64,000 nucleotides of DNA, taken from contig OX326960.1 of assembly GCA_946800325.1 (NCBI GenBank), positions 55,326,855 to 55,390,854 of the forward strand, written 5' to 3'. The first letter of the stretch is position 1. Every line of letters begins with the position of its first letter. Position numbers and translations under genes: made by a program. Below the pieces are notes generated by a model. That model worked only from the letters and a program-made list of their open reading frames with translations. It had not been told where the DNA came from and did no database searches. Below are positions 17,864 to 29,386 of the stretch, one piece after another. This stretch comes from Luzula sylvatica. Its lineage: Eukaryota; Streptophyta; Magnoliopsida; Poales; Juncaceae.

Positions 17864-18878
17864 TCACTCATCCATATGGGAAGCGTGGTGAATACAAATG
17901 AACCATTGGCCATTAACCTTCTCAAAAACATTAGTCGCAACTTGCTTTCCCCAACTATTCCCCTTAGTTTTAACTACCTCCATGCAACTCACGTACCCCA
18001 CATTCCCCCTCACAAACACCTCCACATTCTTCAAATCAATCTGAATGGGAAACTCGTAATCCGCCCCCAACACCATCTCCCAACTGCCCATAACCATCTC
18101 ATAACCGTCTATTCGTCCTGCCGAGGGGTGGATCACATAGACGTGGTCCCCCTTGGACCAGATCGCGTGCATGGCTTTTATATTCCCGGTTTTGAATGCG
18201 TTGTAGAATTGAGAGTTGGCAGAGAGGATCGACGCCTTGCTGTCTTCTTGGATGAACAGGAGTTGATCGCGGAGTTTGGCTGCACGAGTGTAGTCTTCTT
18301 GTTTAATTGCGGTTTCGAGGTCTTGTTGAAGAGATTGCTCGTCTAGGATTTGAAATTCTGGGTTTGAGTTTTCTTCAGTGTCGCTACTTTTTACTCTGAT
18401 CGGTTGTGTTCTCGATGTGTGGGAGGTTGATGTGTGAAGCCCTGCGCTGAAGAAAAGTTATACTTTGTAAAATAGAATGTAACCTTTCTTAATAAGATGG
18501 AAGATTATAGAAGAAGGGAATTGATAGACATGGTACTATGCAAGATGTTTGAGTACTAGTCAGTAGCCAGTCCCCAATTTGGTATGGTTTTGTATGGAAG
18601 AAATTAGCACTTAAAACGGTTTAATTGTTTCTTTCCTTTGGACAACAATGGATGCAGGATTCAAACAGTTACCAAGAACAACGATTGACACGAAGAGCAT
18701 TAAAACAAAATTCAAATCGGCGTTTATAAACTTACAAGCGCAATTTAGGGTTATCTTTCCAGCCCATGAAGCGAAATCGAGGAGAGTGACCGGAGCCAGA
18801 GCAGCGACTTCTTTCAAATACTGCTCGAGGTGGCGCAGGCGCTGCTGTTCTCGTCCAGAGTCTCGCTGCGGTCTCCAT
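17864..18878 (-). CDS. SnoaL/NTF2-like domain protein with UVR-like motif, two exons
   Basis: Exon 1 is 18878-18736 and exon 2 is 18446-17864 (minus strand). The intron has donor GTAAGT and acceptor TTTTCTTCAG, and the join keeps one frame of 241 codons. The N-terminus (about 1-60) is rich in Ala, Arg, Ser and Pro and poor in acidic residues, compatible with an organellar transit peptide. Residues about 82-106 fit a UVR motif (LQQDLETAIKQEDYTRAAKL...). Residues about 115-241 form a SnoaL/NTF2-like fold, with conserved GDHVYVIHP, GSWEMV and WFICIHHASH segments. Similar plant proteins are annotated as NTF2-family or SnoaL-like and their biochemical function is not established. The gene converges on the GLR gene. 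The start is the first ATG after a CT/GA tract typical of 5' UTRs. Confidence 0.85.
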
Positions 18879-18885
18879 CGCCAAA

Positions 18886-18913
18886 CCTCTCTCTCTCTCT
18901 CTCTCTCTCTCTC
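18886..18913. repeat. (CT)n microsatellite, probable 5' UTR of the SnoaL-like gene
   Basis: On the transcribed minus strand it reads (GA)n about 10 nt upstream of the ATG, a common position for GA tracts in plant leaders. Confidence 0.8.
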
Positions 18914-19401
18914 CACCAGTATCCTCACAAATGCGTTTGTGCCTGAAATAAACTGTGTTTGGCCCAGCCCGACTACCAACTCAGCACATATTGATCGATT
19001 TTAACTCGGCCTGATCTTGCCCAGTGATAGATCCATATATAATTGTAGTCAAAGAATATACAAATCGTGTAAACAATTATTACATAATCAAAGAATTATA
19101 GCATTGTTGCAACAATTATAGCAAAATATACAAATCGTGTAAAAAAATATACAATTATAGCAAAATATAGCAAAATATACAAATCGATTTTAACTATTAC
19201 CCCATGTTCATCAAAATATACAAATCGTGTAAAAAAATTATAGAAATATTTTTAACAAACACGCAAATTATTGCATAACCAAAGAATTATAGCATTGTTG
19301 CAACAATTATTTTTACATAAAATTTTAATTTTAATTCTTAATAATTTCAATGAAATATATAAACCAAAAATCATGCCATAAAAAAATAGAAAAAAAATTG
19401 C

Positions 19402-20747
19402 CTATGTTGCACGGATACGGATACGGATAGCGTATCCGATACGATACGGATACGGTGATACGGCAATTTTTAAAAAATCACGGATACGGATACATCTATA
19501 TAATTATTTGTTTAATATATTTATATTATACATAATTAATAAATAAGTAATAAATTAAATAATAAATTAATAATATTTTAAAATTAAATATTATGACAAT
19601 AAATAATATCAACCAAACAATACAAGTATCATAAAACTATCATAAACTTGTTCTAGAAATTTTTTAGAACTAATCTAGAAGTATTTTAGAAGTATCATAT
19701 ATAATTTATTTAAAAATATTATGGGACAAAATATATAATGGGCCGAAGTATCCTAAATGGAGTATCCCAGCCGTATTCCGGACGTATCCACAGCCGTATC
19801 CTGCCGTATCCTGCCGTATCCCCGCCGTATCCGAAAAAATTAAATATTAAAATATTAGGATACGCCACGTGGCGTATCCGATACGTATTTGAGCCGTATC
19901 GCACCCGTATCCGTATCGGATACGGGTATCTAGAGTTGGCAAAATCTGACCCGGCCCGAAAAAATGACCCGACCCGTCCGAACCAGAACCCGACCCGACC
20001 CGAAAATGTTGACAAGTCAACGATCCGAACCCAAACCCGAAACCAAAACCGAATGGCCTGAACCCGAAATCGACCCGAAACCGAATGACCCGAACCCGAA
20101 ATCGACCCGAAACCGAATGACCCGAACCCGAAAGTGTCCCGAAACCGAACGGCCCGAAACCCGAACGACCCGAAACCCGAACTAATCCGAACCCGAATGA
20201 CCCGAAATTCATGACCCGAATGACCCGAAATTCACGACCCGAATGATCCGAAATTCACGACCCGAATGACCAGAAAATTAAAATATTATTCTTAAAATCA
20301 ATATAGTATCGCTAAAATGTCTTGGAATCAATAAAAATAAATCCGGAATTACCCGAAAACTAAATTTTTAGAAAATCGAATGAGTCGAAATCAAATTTTG
20401 CGAAATTCGAATTACCCGAAAATCAAAAAAGCCAAGACCCGAATGACCCGAAAACCGAAACGACCCGGAACCGAATGACCCGAAAACCGAAACGACCCGA
20501 ACCCGAATGACCCGAAAACCGAAACGACCCGAAACCGAATAACCCGAAAACCGAAACGATCCGAATCCGAACGATCCGAAACCCGAATGACCCGCGACCC
20601 GAACGACCCGATGACTCGAATGATCCGCAAACCGAAACGACCCGAACCCGAAATGACATGACCCGACCCGACCCGACCCGTCCGATTGCCACCTCTACGC
20701 GTATCCTCAGGATACTTCTGCATTTTTTAAGTATCCGCGTAACATAG
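19402..20747. mobile_element. Outer hAT-like element (CGGATACG family)
   Basis: Termini CTATGTTGCACGGATAC on the left and CTATGTTACGCGGATAC on the right (as reverse complement) match at 15 of 17. The flanking 8-mers AAAATTGC (19394-19401) and ATTATTGC (20748-20755) agree at 6 of 8. Both ends are packed with GGATACG/CGTATCC units. It contains the second hAT element at 19931-20697, so its own length is about 570 bp. Confidence 0.65.
19931..20697. mobile_element. hAT-type element nested in another hAT-like element
   Basis: The termini are TAGAGTTGGCAAAATC and, as reverse complement, TAGAGGTGGCAATCGG. Flanking 8-mers are CGGGTATC (19923-19930) and CGCGTATC (20698-20705), 7 of 8. The interior is dominated by GACCCGAAACCGAAACG-type repeats. 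It is in the opposite orientation to the relative at 4638-5319. Confidence 0.8.
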
Positions 20748-20755
20748 ATTATTGC

Positions 20756-22066
20756 ATAAAAAATAAACCCGGTTGCTTTCGGGTGAATCATCCTGTACCC
20801 CCCAACAAGCTGAAAAAGAGAAATCTCGTTAGGAGAAAGCACCAATTCTTTTCTCAGCAATTAAATTTTGCCATGAGATAGATAACCTTTACGATATCTT
20901 GCAAAACTTGAATCCTAATTTTTAGCAAAGGATTGCTAATACAGTCCGTCCTGATTGCACTCCTGATCGTCTTTTTTAATCACACAGTGACACGTGACAA
21001 AACCGCAAACTTAAAAGAAGACACGAGCAAAAAATTAGACGAGTGTCGTTTTTTCGGGCAACGCCTAATATTTGGACAGTTGTCTTCAGATTTAATTAGT
21101 TATTTTTATACTTTTAAACTTCATATTTATATTTTTTTACAATAAAAAGTATATAAATAACAACAGAGTTGTATCCATAGTATAGAAAAAATTATAAATA
21201 TTTCGCTAGTTGTTTATATACATTTTTACAAAGGAAAAAAAATATAAATAATAACAGATCTTTTTTCATAGTACAGAAAATGTTATAAATAATAGCAAAC
21301 AATAAAAATAACAACAAATCTTTAATCCCAAGTATATAAAAAAATATATAAATAAGAACAGATCTTTAATACATAATAGAGAAAAAATAATAAAATAATA
21401 GAGAAAATATATAAATAATAATAACAATGATATAAATAACAAAATACCTTTTATCCATACAGTATAGAAAAAAAAATGTATGAAATAATATAAAAATATG
21501 TATAAAAGAGGGTATAACTAGTGTGAGGCAAGAAAAAACGGGGCAAGCGGACAATGGACAACTCCGGAACATTTCTCCAGACAATGAGCACAATAGGCAA
21601 CGTATGCTCATGATGGATTGTTTTCGGTGAAGTGAAAAATCATTTCTAGCCTTCTTTGTCTAGATTATACTCGGGTTGTCTTTCAAAAGTTGCACTAAAC
21701 CAAATTGAGTCGATATATCTTGAATACAGATTCTTTCTAGAAATAACCTTTTATTGTACGATGAAATCCTACATCCAAATTCAAATGTTTTGGAATTAGT
21801 AATTCCACAGTTTGCTTGGATGTCCGGATTGTAAGATGCTGGAAAATATAATTTTTTGTTTGGTTGTTTAAAAACTTTTGCAATTTTGTTATTGAAAATG
21901 TAGACAAAATATTCATTAAATATATAATATAATATTAATTATATTATATTATATGAGTTTAATAATTAATCCTACTAATACAATTTACAAGTCATTATTT
22001 GCATCCTTAATTTGCCACGTCATCATTGCAGAGGATCGCAATGCAATTAAATTTCATAAAACATTA
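20756..22066. other. Spacer with diverged AT-rich tandem repeats
   Basis: No gene. 21140-21470 repeats units resembling TATAAATAACAACAGATCTTT roughly every 60-90 bp. 21785-21860 is a partial copy of the Harbinger-like terminus seen at 6300-6380. Confidence 0.5.
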
Positions 22067-22250
22067 GTTATTGATGAACGGGTTTTTGGCGTGTTTTAAT
22101 ATGTCGTTGTGTTAAAACCCCGAACAATCAACAAAATTTATAATCTATGTTTGTACAGTGGCAAATGTATAGATTCGTTCCACGAGGAGTATATGCGTCA
22201 AATAATGAATCAAAACAAGCAAGAGTTAAGCAGAAATTTTCCAGAATATA

Positions 22251-22590
22251 GTCCGTTATAACGCAAATTAGGTCCGTTACAACGGACTTGAGTGAAAATT
22301 CTTGCGCTAAGTGTGAGATGAACGTCCGTTACAACGGATGAAACTCCGTTATAACGCACTATACTTGTCCGTTATAACGAACAGTGGTTGCGTTGCAACG
22401 GATTGGTTAATCCGTTACAACGGACCGCGATGTCCGTTACAACGTACTTGTATTGATCCTTTTGAGTAGAAATTCTGACTAGTCCGTTACAACGGAACTA
22501 TAGGTACGTTACAACGGAGTTCTAACCAACTGAAAATGAGGTACAAACCGTCTAGTCCGTTGTAACGCAACTGGGTTCCGTTATAACGGA
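22251..22590. repeat. Array B of CCGTTACAACGG palindromes
   Basis: Five perfect CCGTT-NN-AACGG palindromes plus at least six one-sided variants (arms GCGTT, ACGTT, AACGC, AACGA). The centre dinucleotide varies: AC, TA, GC or GT. In transcription order it lies near the 3' end of the LTR, about 750-1100 bp downstream of TATA, in the R/U5 or leader region. Confidence 0.9.
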
Positions 22591-23207
22591 ATATTTACTG
22601 GATTTCAGGTTTATTGTTTTATTTGATGATTTGAATTAAGATTTGATCAGAGATTGTTTAATGTCTTAATTAAGGACCAAAGTGCAATTAAAAAGAGAGC
22701 AAAAGATCGAGTCAAGAAACAAAGATTTAGAGCAAAGAAAGAGATTCATTAAACCACGAATTCTTTACACAAATCCAATTCAATTAAAACTACAAGAATT
22801 ACAAGAAAGGAAAGAAAACACCTAGAGAGATGAAGTGAGCTTCGAGTCTCGTCTTGGATGCCTTCCTCGTTGCTTTGAGATGCTTAGTGAGCTAGACACC
22901 TCGCACAACTCGTTCATTTCGTACCAATCCACTCGCCAATCGAAGTGAGCTCCGTACCGGTTGAGTGAACTCGAGATTTGCAAGGGATCAATTGGAAGGA
23001 AGCTTCCAATCAAATTAGAGTAAGCTCGACTCCTTGCTTGCGCGGATTCGGATGAAGAAAGCTCCAACCAAAACCCCACAACTCGATCTTCGTCGAAGTG
23101 TAGACCAATTCACCGAACGAAGTGAGCTTCAATTCGGTGATCGATCTTAGAGAATTATCGTTCGATTTTGCAATTCTTGCGTGTTCTTGAAAGATTCTTG
23201 GACTTGC

Positions 23208-23211
<4 letters not shown>

Positions 23212-23283
<72 letters not shown>
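23212..23283. repeat. (GA)n microsatellite in the left LTR
   Basis: About 36 GA units. The other LTR has an expanded and interrupted version at 28172-28280, which accounts for most of the length difference between the two LTRs. Confidence 0.9.
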
Positions 23284-23285
<2 letters not shown>

Positions 23286-23598
23286 CGTGAAAGTGCTCCG
23301 AAGAGCGGGAGAGGGGGGCTGCCCATAGGCCTTGGGGTCTTATTTATAGTGTCATTGGGGCTTTCCCATTGGCCGAGAGATGGGTGAGAGGATTGAGGGT
23401 AGTTGGGGGTGGTAGGTGAGGTAGGTGGGGCTGTAGAGTGGCAATTGTGTGAGTGGTTTTCGAGTAGAGTTTGGTGCAATATCTTATGTTGATGATTATT
23501 TGTCTTCTCCTTCACACGTGTACCGAATTGGTCGGTATGATATATCGATTTTAACGGCGCGAGGAGATGAAGGCAACTACACTCTTGGATTGCCGAGA

Positions 23599-23639
23599 AT
23601 TTCCTCCATCATTCGTTTTAATTCTTGGTTTGGATTTTC
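23599..23639 (-). repeat. Displaced gag fragment fused to the truncated LTR
   Basis: 41 bases matching 26452-26492 (inside the gag-like ORF) with a single mismatch at the centre. The junction with the LTR falls in ATTTCC, a 6-base word shared by both parents. Confidence 0.8.
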
Positions 23640-25101
23640 ATAATCACTAATATTGAAAGAGATAAGTTTTTAGTTATATTAGAATCTATTTTCAATGAAT
23701 TGCACAAATTCGAAGAGTTTACTAGAGCAAATGATCTCAACCGAAAAAATGATTAAACACCATCATTCAATTCTTTTCACTCCATAATTCACAAGGATTA
23801 TCATGAAAAAGCATTAATGAAAATCAATTTTTCCGTTTTGCAAAAATCGTTTCTTAAATGTAATTTGTCACTTTTAAACCGTTCGGTACGTTAGTACTTG
23901 GTTCATCTTCGATTTCTACTAAATTTTCCCAACTTGCGCTCGATTTTTGAACTCCTTTTCTTTCCTTTTTATTCTTTTTATTTTTCTTCTTTTCTTTTAT
24001 TCTTTTTATTTCTTTTCTTTTCTTCGTTGTTGCTTTCGATGGTCCCCATGTGTGTCCTTTGGGATAACAAGTGGTCATGACTCACACCACTCATTACTTA
24101 GTAAAACCCCATGGATCCGCGCAATCTTTAGCCAACAAGTGGTCATGACACACACCACTCATTACTTAATCAATCGCACGGACCCGACAATCGAAAGCGC
24201 TTTAATCCGTGATTGTAGAAAACTTTTTTGCATCGACTCTTGATCATGACTCACACCAAGAACCGGCTACTTTGGTTTACTACGACTCATGCACCCCTTT
24301 AGTCAACAAGTTGTCATGACTCACACCACTCATTACTTAATCAAGGTGCATGAGCTCATCGAATCAAGCTTTGAGCGCAAATTGGTTCCCGTTAGTGTAA
24401 TTTCGAATCCCCATGAACGGTCGAGCTCTTTAAGTGCAAATGGTCAAATTTTAAATTCAAACAAAACTTACTAAATTGGTTCAAACAAAACTTTTTAGAA
24501 ATTCCAAGTTCAAAATGGGTTTATTTATTGAAAATGGTGTGTCATGTAAATCGAGGATTGATCAATTTGTCAAAAACTTATGAATTTAGTGAATTCATTG
24601 ATTAGGGTTTGAATCCCTAAAAGAATCTCTTCAAGATCTCAATCAACTCCTTCAAATATTTGTGAAAATTTCAAATTTGAGAGTAAAATTATGCTAGTTT
24701 GGTGAAAATTTGTTTAAAAATCGATGATTTATTCAATGTGGTGGAGAAAAACCTTTAACTTGCATAAAACATTTGCTTGTATATCCTTGATGCTCAAAAA
24801 AAATTTAGAATGTCGAAAAATTCAATTAAAAGCTCGTTTTTTTCATTTTTTTAGGCAAAAAACAAATTTTGCCAGAAGCAGTTCCGTTATAACTGACCTT
24901 AGGTCCGTTACAACCGAGTTGCAAAAAAAAAAAAAAATTTAAATCAAAGATTGTGTGTATATCCCCCCCCCCCCCCACCCCCCATACTTATTCTTTCGCT
25001 TGTCCTCAAGCGATAATATAGAGAAAAATTAAAAGAAGTTAAGGAGAGACACAACCTTTGATGTGTGGTGCTTGATCGTCTTCGACTTGTTGCTCCTCCA
25101 T
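23640..25101. other. Non-coding 3' interior of the Gypsy-type element
   Basis: No ORF of interest. It holds a T-rich tract (23940-24030), the direct repeats at 24066-24345, two degenerate CCGTT motifs at 24884-24917, and a poly-C run at about 24964-24989. Confidence 0.6.
24066..24345. repeat. Three direct repeats of a 40-bp unit
   Basis: Units begin AACAAG(T/G)TGTCATGAC at about 24067, 24135 and 24307 and end CATTACTTA(A/G)T. A short fourth piece is at 24242-24258. They sit between the integrase remnant and the 3' LTR. Confidence 0.75.
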
Positions 25102-25317
25102 TCATCTTGTTTCGAATTTTGCGTAGAAATGCTCGAGGCGTTTGCCGTTCATCTCGAACGCTTCATTCGTTTCGTCGCTTCGAATCTCCACAACTCCAAA
25201 TGGTGTGACATTGGTCACCGCAAATGGGTCGATCCAACGCGACATTTGCTTCCTTTTGGAGTTGAACCGATCACCGATTTCGAATTCGCATCCTTTGCCG
25301 GTGTTGTCTCCAACCAT
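25102..25317 (-). pseudogene. Integrase C-terminal remnant of a Gypsy pol gene
   Basis: The minus-strand peptide contains KQMSRWIDPFAVTNVTPFG followed by VEIRS...FEMNGKRLEHF. This matches the conserved tail of plant Gypsy integrases, where a K(S)RW-GPF-V--V-P-GAVE pattern is followed by F-VNG-RLK-Y. The rest of pol (protease, RT, RNase H, integrase core) is absent between it and the upstream gag-like ORF, so a large internal deletion is inferred. Confidence 0.75.
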
Positions 25318-25736
25318 CTTGTCGCGTATTTCGTGTCTTGGTCACACCCTTGCAATTATTTGATCGGGAATTCGTGGAAGTTGATCGAGGAGATTCGGAG
25401 GAAACGATTTTGTGCCTTTGTTGGAGATGAAAGCGTCTTGATCACGTTGATTTTCGCCTCGTCGGCTTGTATCCCCTTACTTGAGATTAAATGACCTAGT
25501 ATGATTTCATTGCTCACTAAAGAGTGGCAATATTTTCAAAAATTCGAAACAAGGTTAGCTTGTAATGAGAGAGAATGGAAATTATAAACCTTGGATGTGA
25601 TGGAGAATTGGAATTCTTGGTTTATCTTGGAATGTACCAATCGAGCTTGAGCATGTAGTCCTTGCACCGTTGGTATGAGGGTTTGCCTCCCTCGATAGCG
25701 CTCTCGTTTATGGTCTCGAGCTCGACCATGCCGATG

Positions 25737-26876
25737 TTATCCTCCTTCAAAATTAAACGAAGCGCTAACATGGATCGCTACTTTTCGACCGCCTCGAAAT
25801 ACTCCCTTTGAGATGTTGGCGATGAGAGAAATCAGCGTGTGTATCACTCGTTTTTCATACGTTGAAAGTGGCATAAAGACAATCGTCACTTCGCTTCGGA
25901 TTTTTCGAATTGCTTTATCACTTGGAGTTTGATGAAGAGGAGTTGTGAGAGGCGTGAGTGTCTCGAATGTATTTGACTTCCTTGATAAATCTACACAAGG
26001 TGAATTTCTATCATGAGAAGCATCATAGTTCTTAAATGGATTAAAATTGATGATATATGGAAAGAATTCACCTTGGAGAATTGTAGATTTTTCTTCTTGC
26101 TCGTTTTCATCGATTGGAGTGAGTTGAACCGTCTTTTGGAGAGTTGAATCCATTGACACCTTTTCTTCTTCAATTGTCGTTCTCGTTCCAACGCTTTCAT
26201 CGAATCCCCCCATACTTGAACTCTTGTCGTTTTCAATCTCCATGTTCTCCTCATTTGAATATTCTAACTCTAGACAAGTAATTCTTCGATCTAGATCGTT
26301 TACGATGGATTGAATATTTCCAAGTCGTTGAGAGGTGGTTTTAATCTCTTGTTTGATTTCATGTTTGATTTCGTTGATTTCCTTTAATTCTTGTTTCAAA
26401 TCTTCAACATCTTGATTCAATTCTCCACAATTTTGTTTTATCATCGCCATCATTTCCTCCATCATTCGTTTTAATTCATGGTTTGGATTTTCGTTTTGGG
26501 ATTGAAATGGGTGATCTTGGTATTCAAATTTGTGTTGAAATTCGAGTTCATTTTGAGAAGGTTCGTATATGGGGTTTGAGTAGTTATTGGTGGTTTCGGT
26601 ATAGGATTGTGTCTCATAACCCCATGGGGATTCATTTTCGTATTCGCGAGCTTCGTAGATGGGATTTTGATAAAGGGTCTCGGTGTGTGATTCTTCGTAT
26701 TGATTTGAGATGGAACATGAGAGCAAACCGAGCCTTCGTTCTTCTTTTCTTTCTTTCCATTCGTCGATATCTTGATTGATCATTTCTTTAAGCGTTATGT
26801 GTTTTGGATATCTTCTTGGAGGTTGTTCTTGAGTTAGCAATTCTCCAAACGTTCTTGGTCTTTCTTGATGATCCAT
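25737..26876 (-). CDS. Gag-position coiled-coil protein of the Gypsy-type element
   Basis: A 379-codon uninterrupted frame that starts about 135 nt after the primer binding site, the normal place for gag. Residues about 1-45 are charged (MDHQERPRTFGELLTQEQPP...). Residues about 55-130 are Tyr/Glu/Asn-rich with repeated NPIYE words. Residues about 130-210 are strongly heptad-like and Glu/Lys-rich, a probable coiled coil. The remainder is low in similarity to anything I recognise. There is no CCHC zinc knuckle and no protease motif. I infer a diverged or truncated gag; a function is not demonstrated. The C-terminal end coincides with the start of the region where pol was lost, so the last residues may be read-through of deleted sequence. 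Confidence 0.6.
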   Translation of the reverse strand: MDHQERPRTFGELLTQEQPPRRYPKHITLKEMINQDIDEWKERKEERRLGLLSCSISNQYEESHTETLYQNPIYEAREYENESPWGYETQSYTETTNNYSNPIYEPSQNELEFQHKFEYQDHPFQSQNENPNHELKRMMEEMMAMIKQNCGELNQDVEDLKQELKEINEIKHEIKQEIKTTSQRLGNIQSIVNDLDRRITCLELEYSNEENMEIENDKSSSMGGFDESVGTRTTIEEEKVSMDSTLQKTVQLTPIDENEQEEKSTILQGEFFPYIINFNPFKNYDASHDRNSPCVDLSRKSNTFETLTPLTTPLHQTPSDKAIRKIRSEVTIVFMPLSTYEKRVIHTLISLIANISKGVFRGGRKVAIHVSASFNFEGG

Positions 26877-27011
26877 CTTGTTCTACTCCGTGTACCTTGC
26901 AAGAATAGAAAATTTTCGAAAGTAGTGAAATATCAAGTTCAAACTTATCAATTCTATTAGAAATGTCACTCGAGATTGCAAGTTTGATTCAAAATTTGAC
27001 TTGAACATTAC

Positions 27012-27029
27012 TCCCCGGCAGCGGCGCCA
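27012..27029 (-). other. Primer binding site, tRNA-Asp type
   Basis: TGGCGCCGCTGCCGGGGA on the minus strand, two bases after the LTR end, is complementary to the 3' end of plant tRNA-Asp with one mismatch. It fixes the transcription direction of the element. Confidence 0.85.
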
Positions 27030-27210
27030 TTTGATGAACGGATTTTTGGCGTGTTTTAATATGTCGTTGTGTTAAAACCCCGAACAATCAACAAAATTTA
27101 TAATCTATGTTTGTACAGTAGCAAATGTATAGATTCGTTCCACGAGGAGTATATGCGTCAAATAATGAATCAAAACAAGAAAGAGTTAAGCAGAAATTTT
27201 CCAGAATATA

Positions 27211-27550
27211 GTCCGCTATAACACAAATTAGGTCCGTTACAACGGACTTGAGCGAAAATTCTGGCGCTAAGTGTGAGATGAACATCCGTTACAACGGATG
27301 AAACTCCGTTATAACGCACTATACTTGTCCGTTATAACGAACAGTGGTTGCGTTGCAACGGATTGGTTAATCCGTTACAACGGACCGCGATGTCCGTTAA
27401 AACGTACTTGTATTGATCCTTTTGAGTAGAAATTATGACTAGTCCGTTACAATGGAACTATAGGTACGTTACAACGGAGTTTTAACCAACTGAAAATGAG
27501 GTACAAACCGTCTAGTCCGTTGTAACGCAACTGGGTTCCGTTATAACGGA
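27211..27550. repeat. Array C of CCGTTACAACGG palindromes
   Basis: LTR counterpart of the array at 22251-22590. Several units have acquired single changes (for example CCGCTATAACAC at 27213 and CCGTTACAATGG at 27443), so the arms are decaying independently after insertion. Confidence 0.9.
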
Positions 27551-28170
27551 ATATTTACTGGATCTCAGGTTTATTGTTTTATTTGATGATTTGAATTAAG
27601 ATTTGATCAGAGATTGTTTAATGTCTTAATTAAGGACCAAAGTGCAATTAAAAATAGAGCAAAAGATCGAGTCAAGAAACAAAGATTTAGAGCAAAGAAA
27701 GAGATTCATTAAACCACGAATTCTTTACACAAATCCAATTCAATTAAAACTACAAGAATTACAAGAAAGGAAAAAAAACACCTAGAGAGATGAAGTGAGC
27801 TTCGAGTCTCGTCTTGGATGCCTTCCTCGTTGATTTGAGATGCTTAGTGAGCTAGACACCTCGCACAACTCGTTCCTTTCGTACCAATCCACTCGCCAAT
27901 CGAAGTGAGCTCCGTACCGGTTGAGTGAACTCGAGATTTGCAAGGGATCAATTGGAAGGAAGCTTCCAATCAAATTAGAGTAAGCTCGACTCCTTGCTTG
28001 CGCGGATTCGGATGAAGAAAGCTCCAACCAAAACCCCACAACTCGATCTTCGTCGAAGTGTAGACCAATTCACCGAACGAAGTGAGCTTCAATTCGGTGA
28101 TCGATCTTAGAGAATTATCGTTCGATTTTGCAATTCTTGCGTGTTCTTGAAAGATTCTTGGACTTGCTAA

Positions 28171-28282
<112 letters not shown>

Positions 28283-28328
28283 GTGTGGGCGTGAAAGTGC
28301 TCCGAAGAGCGGGAGAGGGGGGGCTGCC

Positions 28329-28938
28329 TAGGGATGTCAATGGGTTGGGTAATACCCGTGTCCGACGGGTACCCGGCCCGGACGGGTCGGGTATTACCCG
28401 ATTAAAAAATACCCGGCTCGAGACGGGTAGGGTATGGGTGAGGCCATACCCGATCCGCGGGTATACCGACCCGAACCATACTCTTAATAAATCTCATTAT
28501 ATTAATATTTTTGTTGATTTCTTATTTATTTTAATCTATGTTTTCTATTAATTTTTTATTATACAACTAATTTTTTATTTATTTAGTAAATAAACTAAAA
28601 TAAATAATTTTCTCGATTTATGTTTATTATATTTTGTTTTTACTGTTATTTTATGTTTCTGCTAATTTTAGTTTTATTATACAACCCGCTATATGAATCT
28701 ATAATGTTATTTTGATTTGAAAAAAATATATATTTTGTTCGTATATTTTAATATTTTTGTATATGTATAGGTGTGGGTAAAATTTCCCGTGGATAATCCG
28801 AATACCCGCGGGTACTAAACGGGGCGGGTAAAATTACCCGTTTACTTGACGGGTCGGGTATGGGTATTACCCGATTAAGATGGGTAAGGGTATGGGTGAG
28901 CTTATACCCGACCCGAACCCGACCCATTGACATCCCTA
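28329..28938. mobile_element. Non-autonomous hAT-type element (TACCCG family)
   Basis: Perfect TIRs TAGGGATGTCAATGGG and their complement. The flanking 8-mers are GGGCTGCC (28321-28328) and GGACTGCC (28939-28946), and the left LTR retains the unoccupied site GGGCTGCC followed by CATAGG at about 23318. The ends are arrays of TACCCG/CGGGTA; the middle is T-rich and non-coding. Confidence 0.93.
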
Positions 28939-28963
28939 GGACTGCCCATAGGCATTGGGGTCT

Positions 28964-28971
28964 TATTTATA
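28964..28971 (-). promoter_or_regulatory. TATA box of the Gypsy-type element
   Basis: TATAAATA (minus) in the 5' LTR about 410 bp from its start. The hAT element lies immediately downstream, between TATA and the primer site, so transcripts would now include it. Confidence 0.55.
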
Positions 28972-29386
28972 GTGTCATTGGGGCTTTTCCATTGGCCGAG
29001 AGATGGGTGAGAGGATTGAGGGTAGTTGGGGGTGGTAGGTGAGGTAGGTGGGGCTGTAGAGTGGCAATTGTGTGAGTGGTTTTCGAGTAGAGTTTGGTGC
29101 AATATCTTATGTTGATGATTATTTGTCTTTTCCTTCACACGTGTACCGAATTGGTCGGTATGATATATCGATTTTAACGGCGCGAGGAGATGAAGCCAAC
29201 TACACTCTTGGATTGCCGAGAATTTCCCCCTAAAACCTGTAATTAAGCAATAAAACACACTTAGTGAAGAAATATTCTTGTTATCTCAAATATGAACAAT
29301 TGTATATATAAAGTTATGATTCAAAAAGAGCTAAAATCCCCAAATTAGATATCAAAAATGTACATTATTTTCCTCTTATCAGTTAT

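Larger units (their letters stand above)
22072..23604 (-). repeat. 3' LTR of the Gypsy-type element, truncated at its U3 end
   Basis: Nearly identical to 27032-29227 once the hAT insertion there is removed. It lacks the counterpart of 29228-29381 (about 154 bp, the start of U3). At the break it runs straight into a copy of gag sequence. TATA (minus) is at 23341-23348. Confidence 0.88.

Noticed and set aside
18611..18979. 122-codon minus-strand frame overlapping the SnoaL-like first exon
   Set aside because: Reads through a (GA)n tract and the intron in another frame; the spliced model gives a coherent conserved protein instead.
20412..20860. Gly/Ser/Phe-rich frames on the minus strand
   Set aside because: Same cause: the array of the hAT element at 19931-20697.
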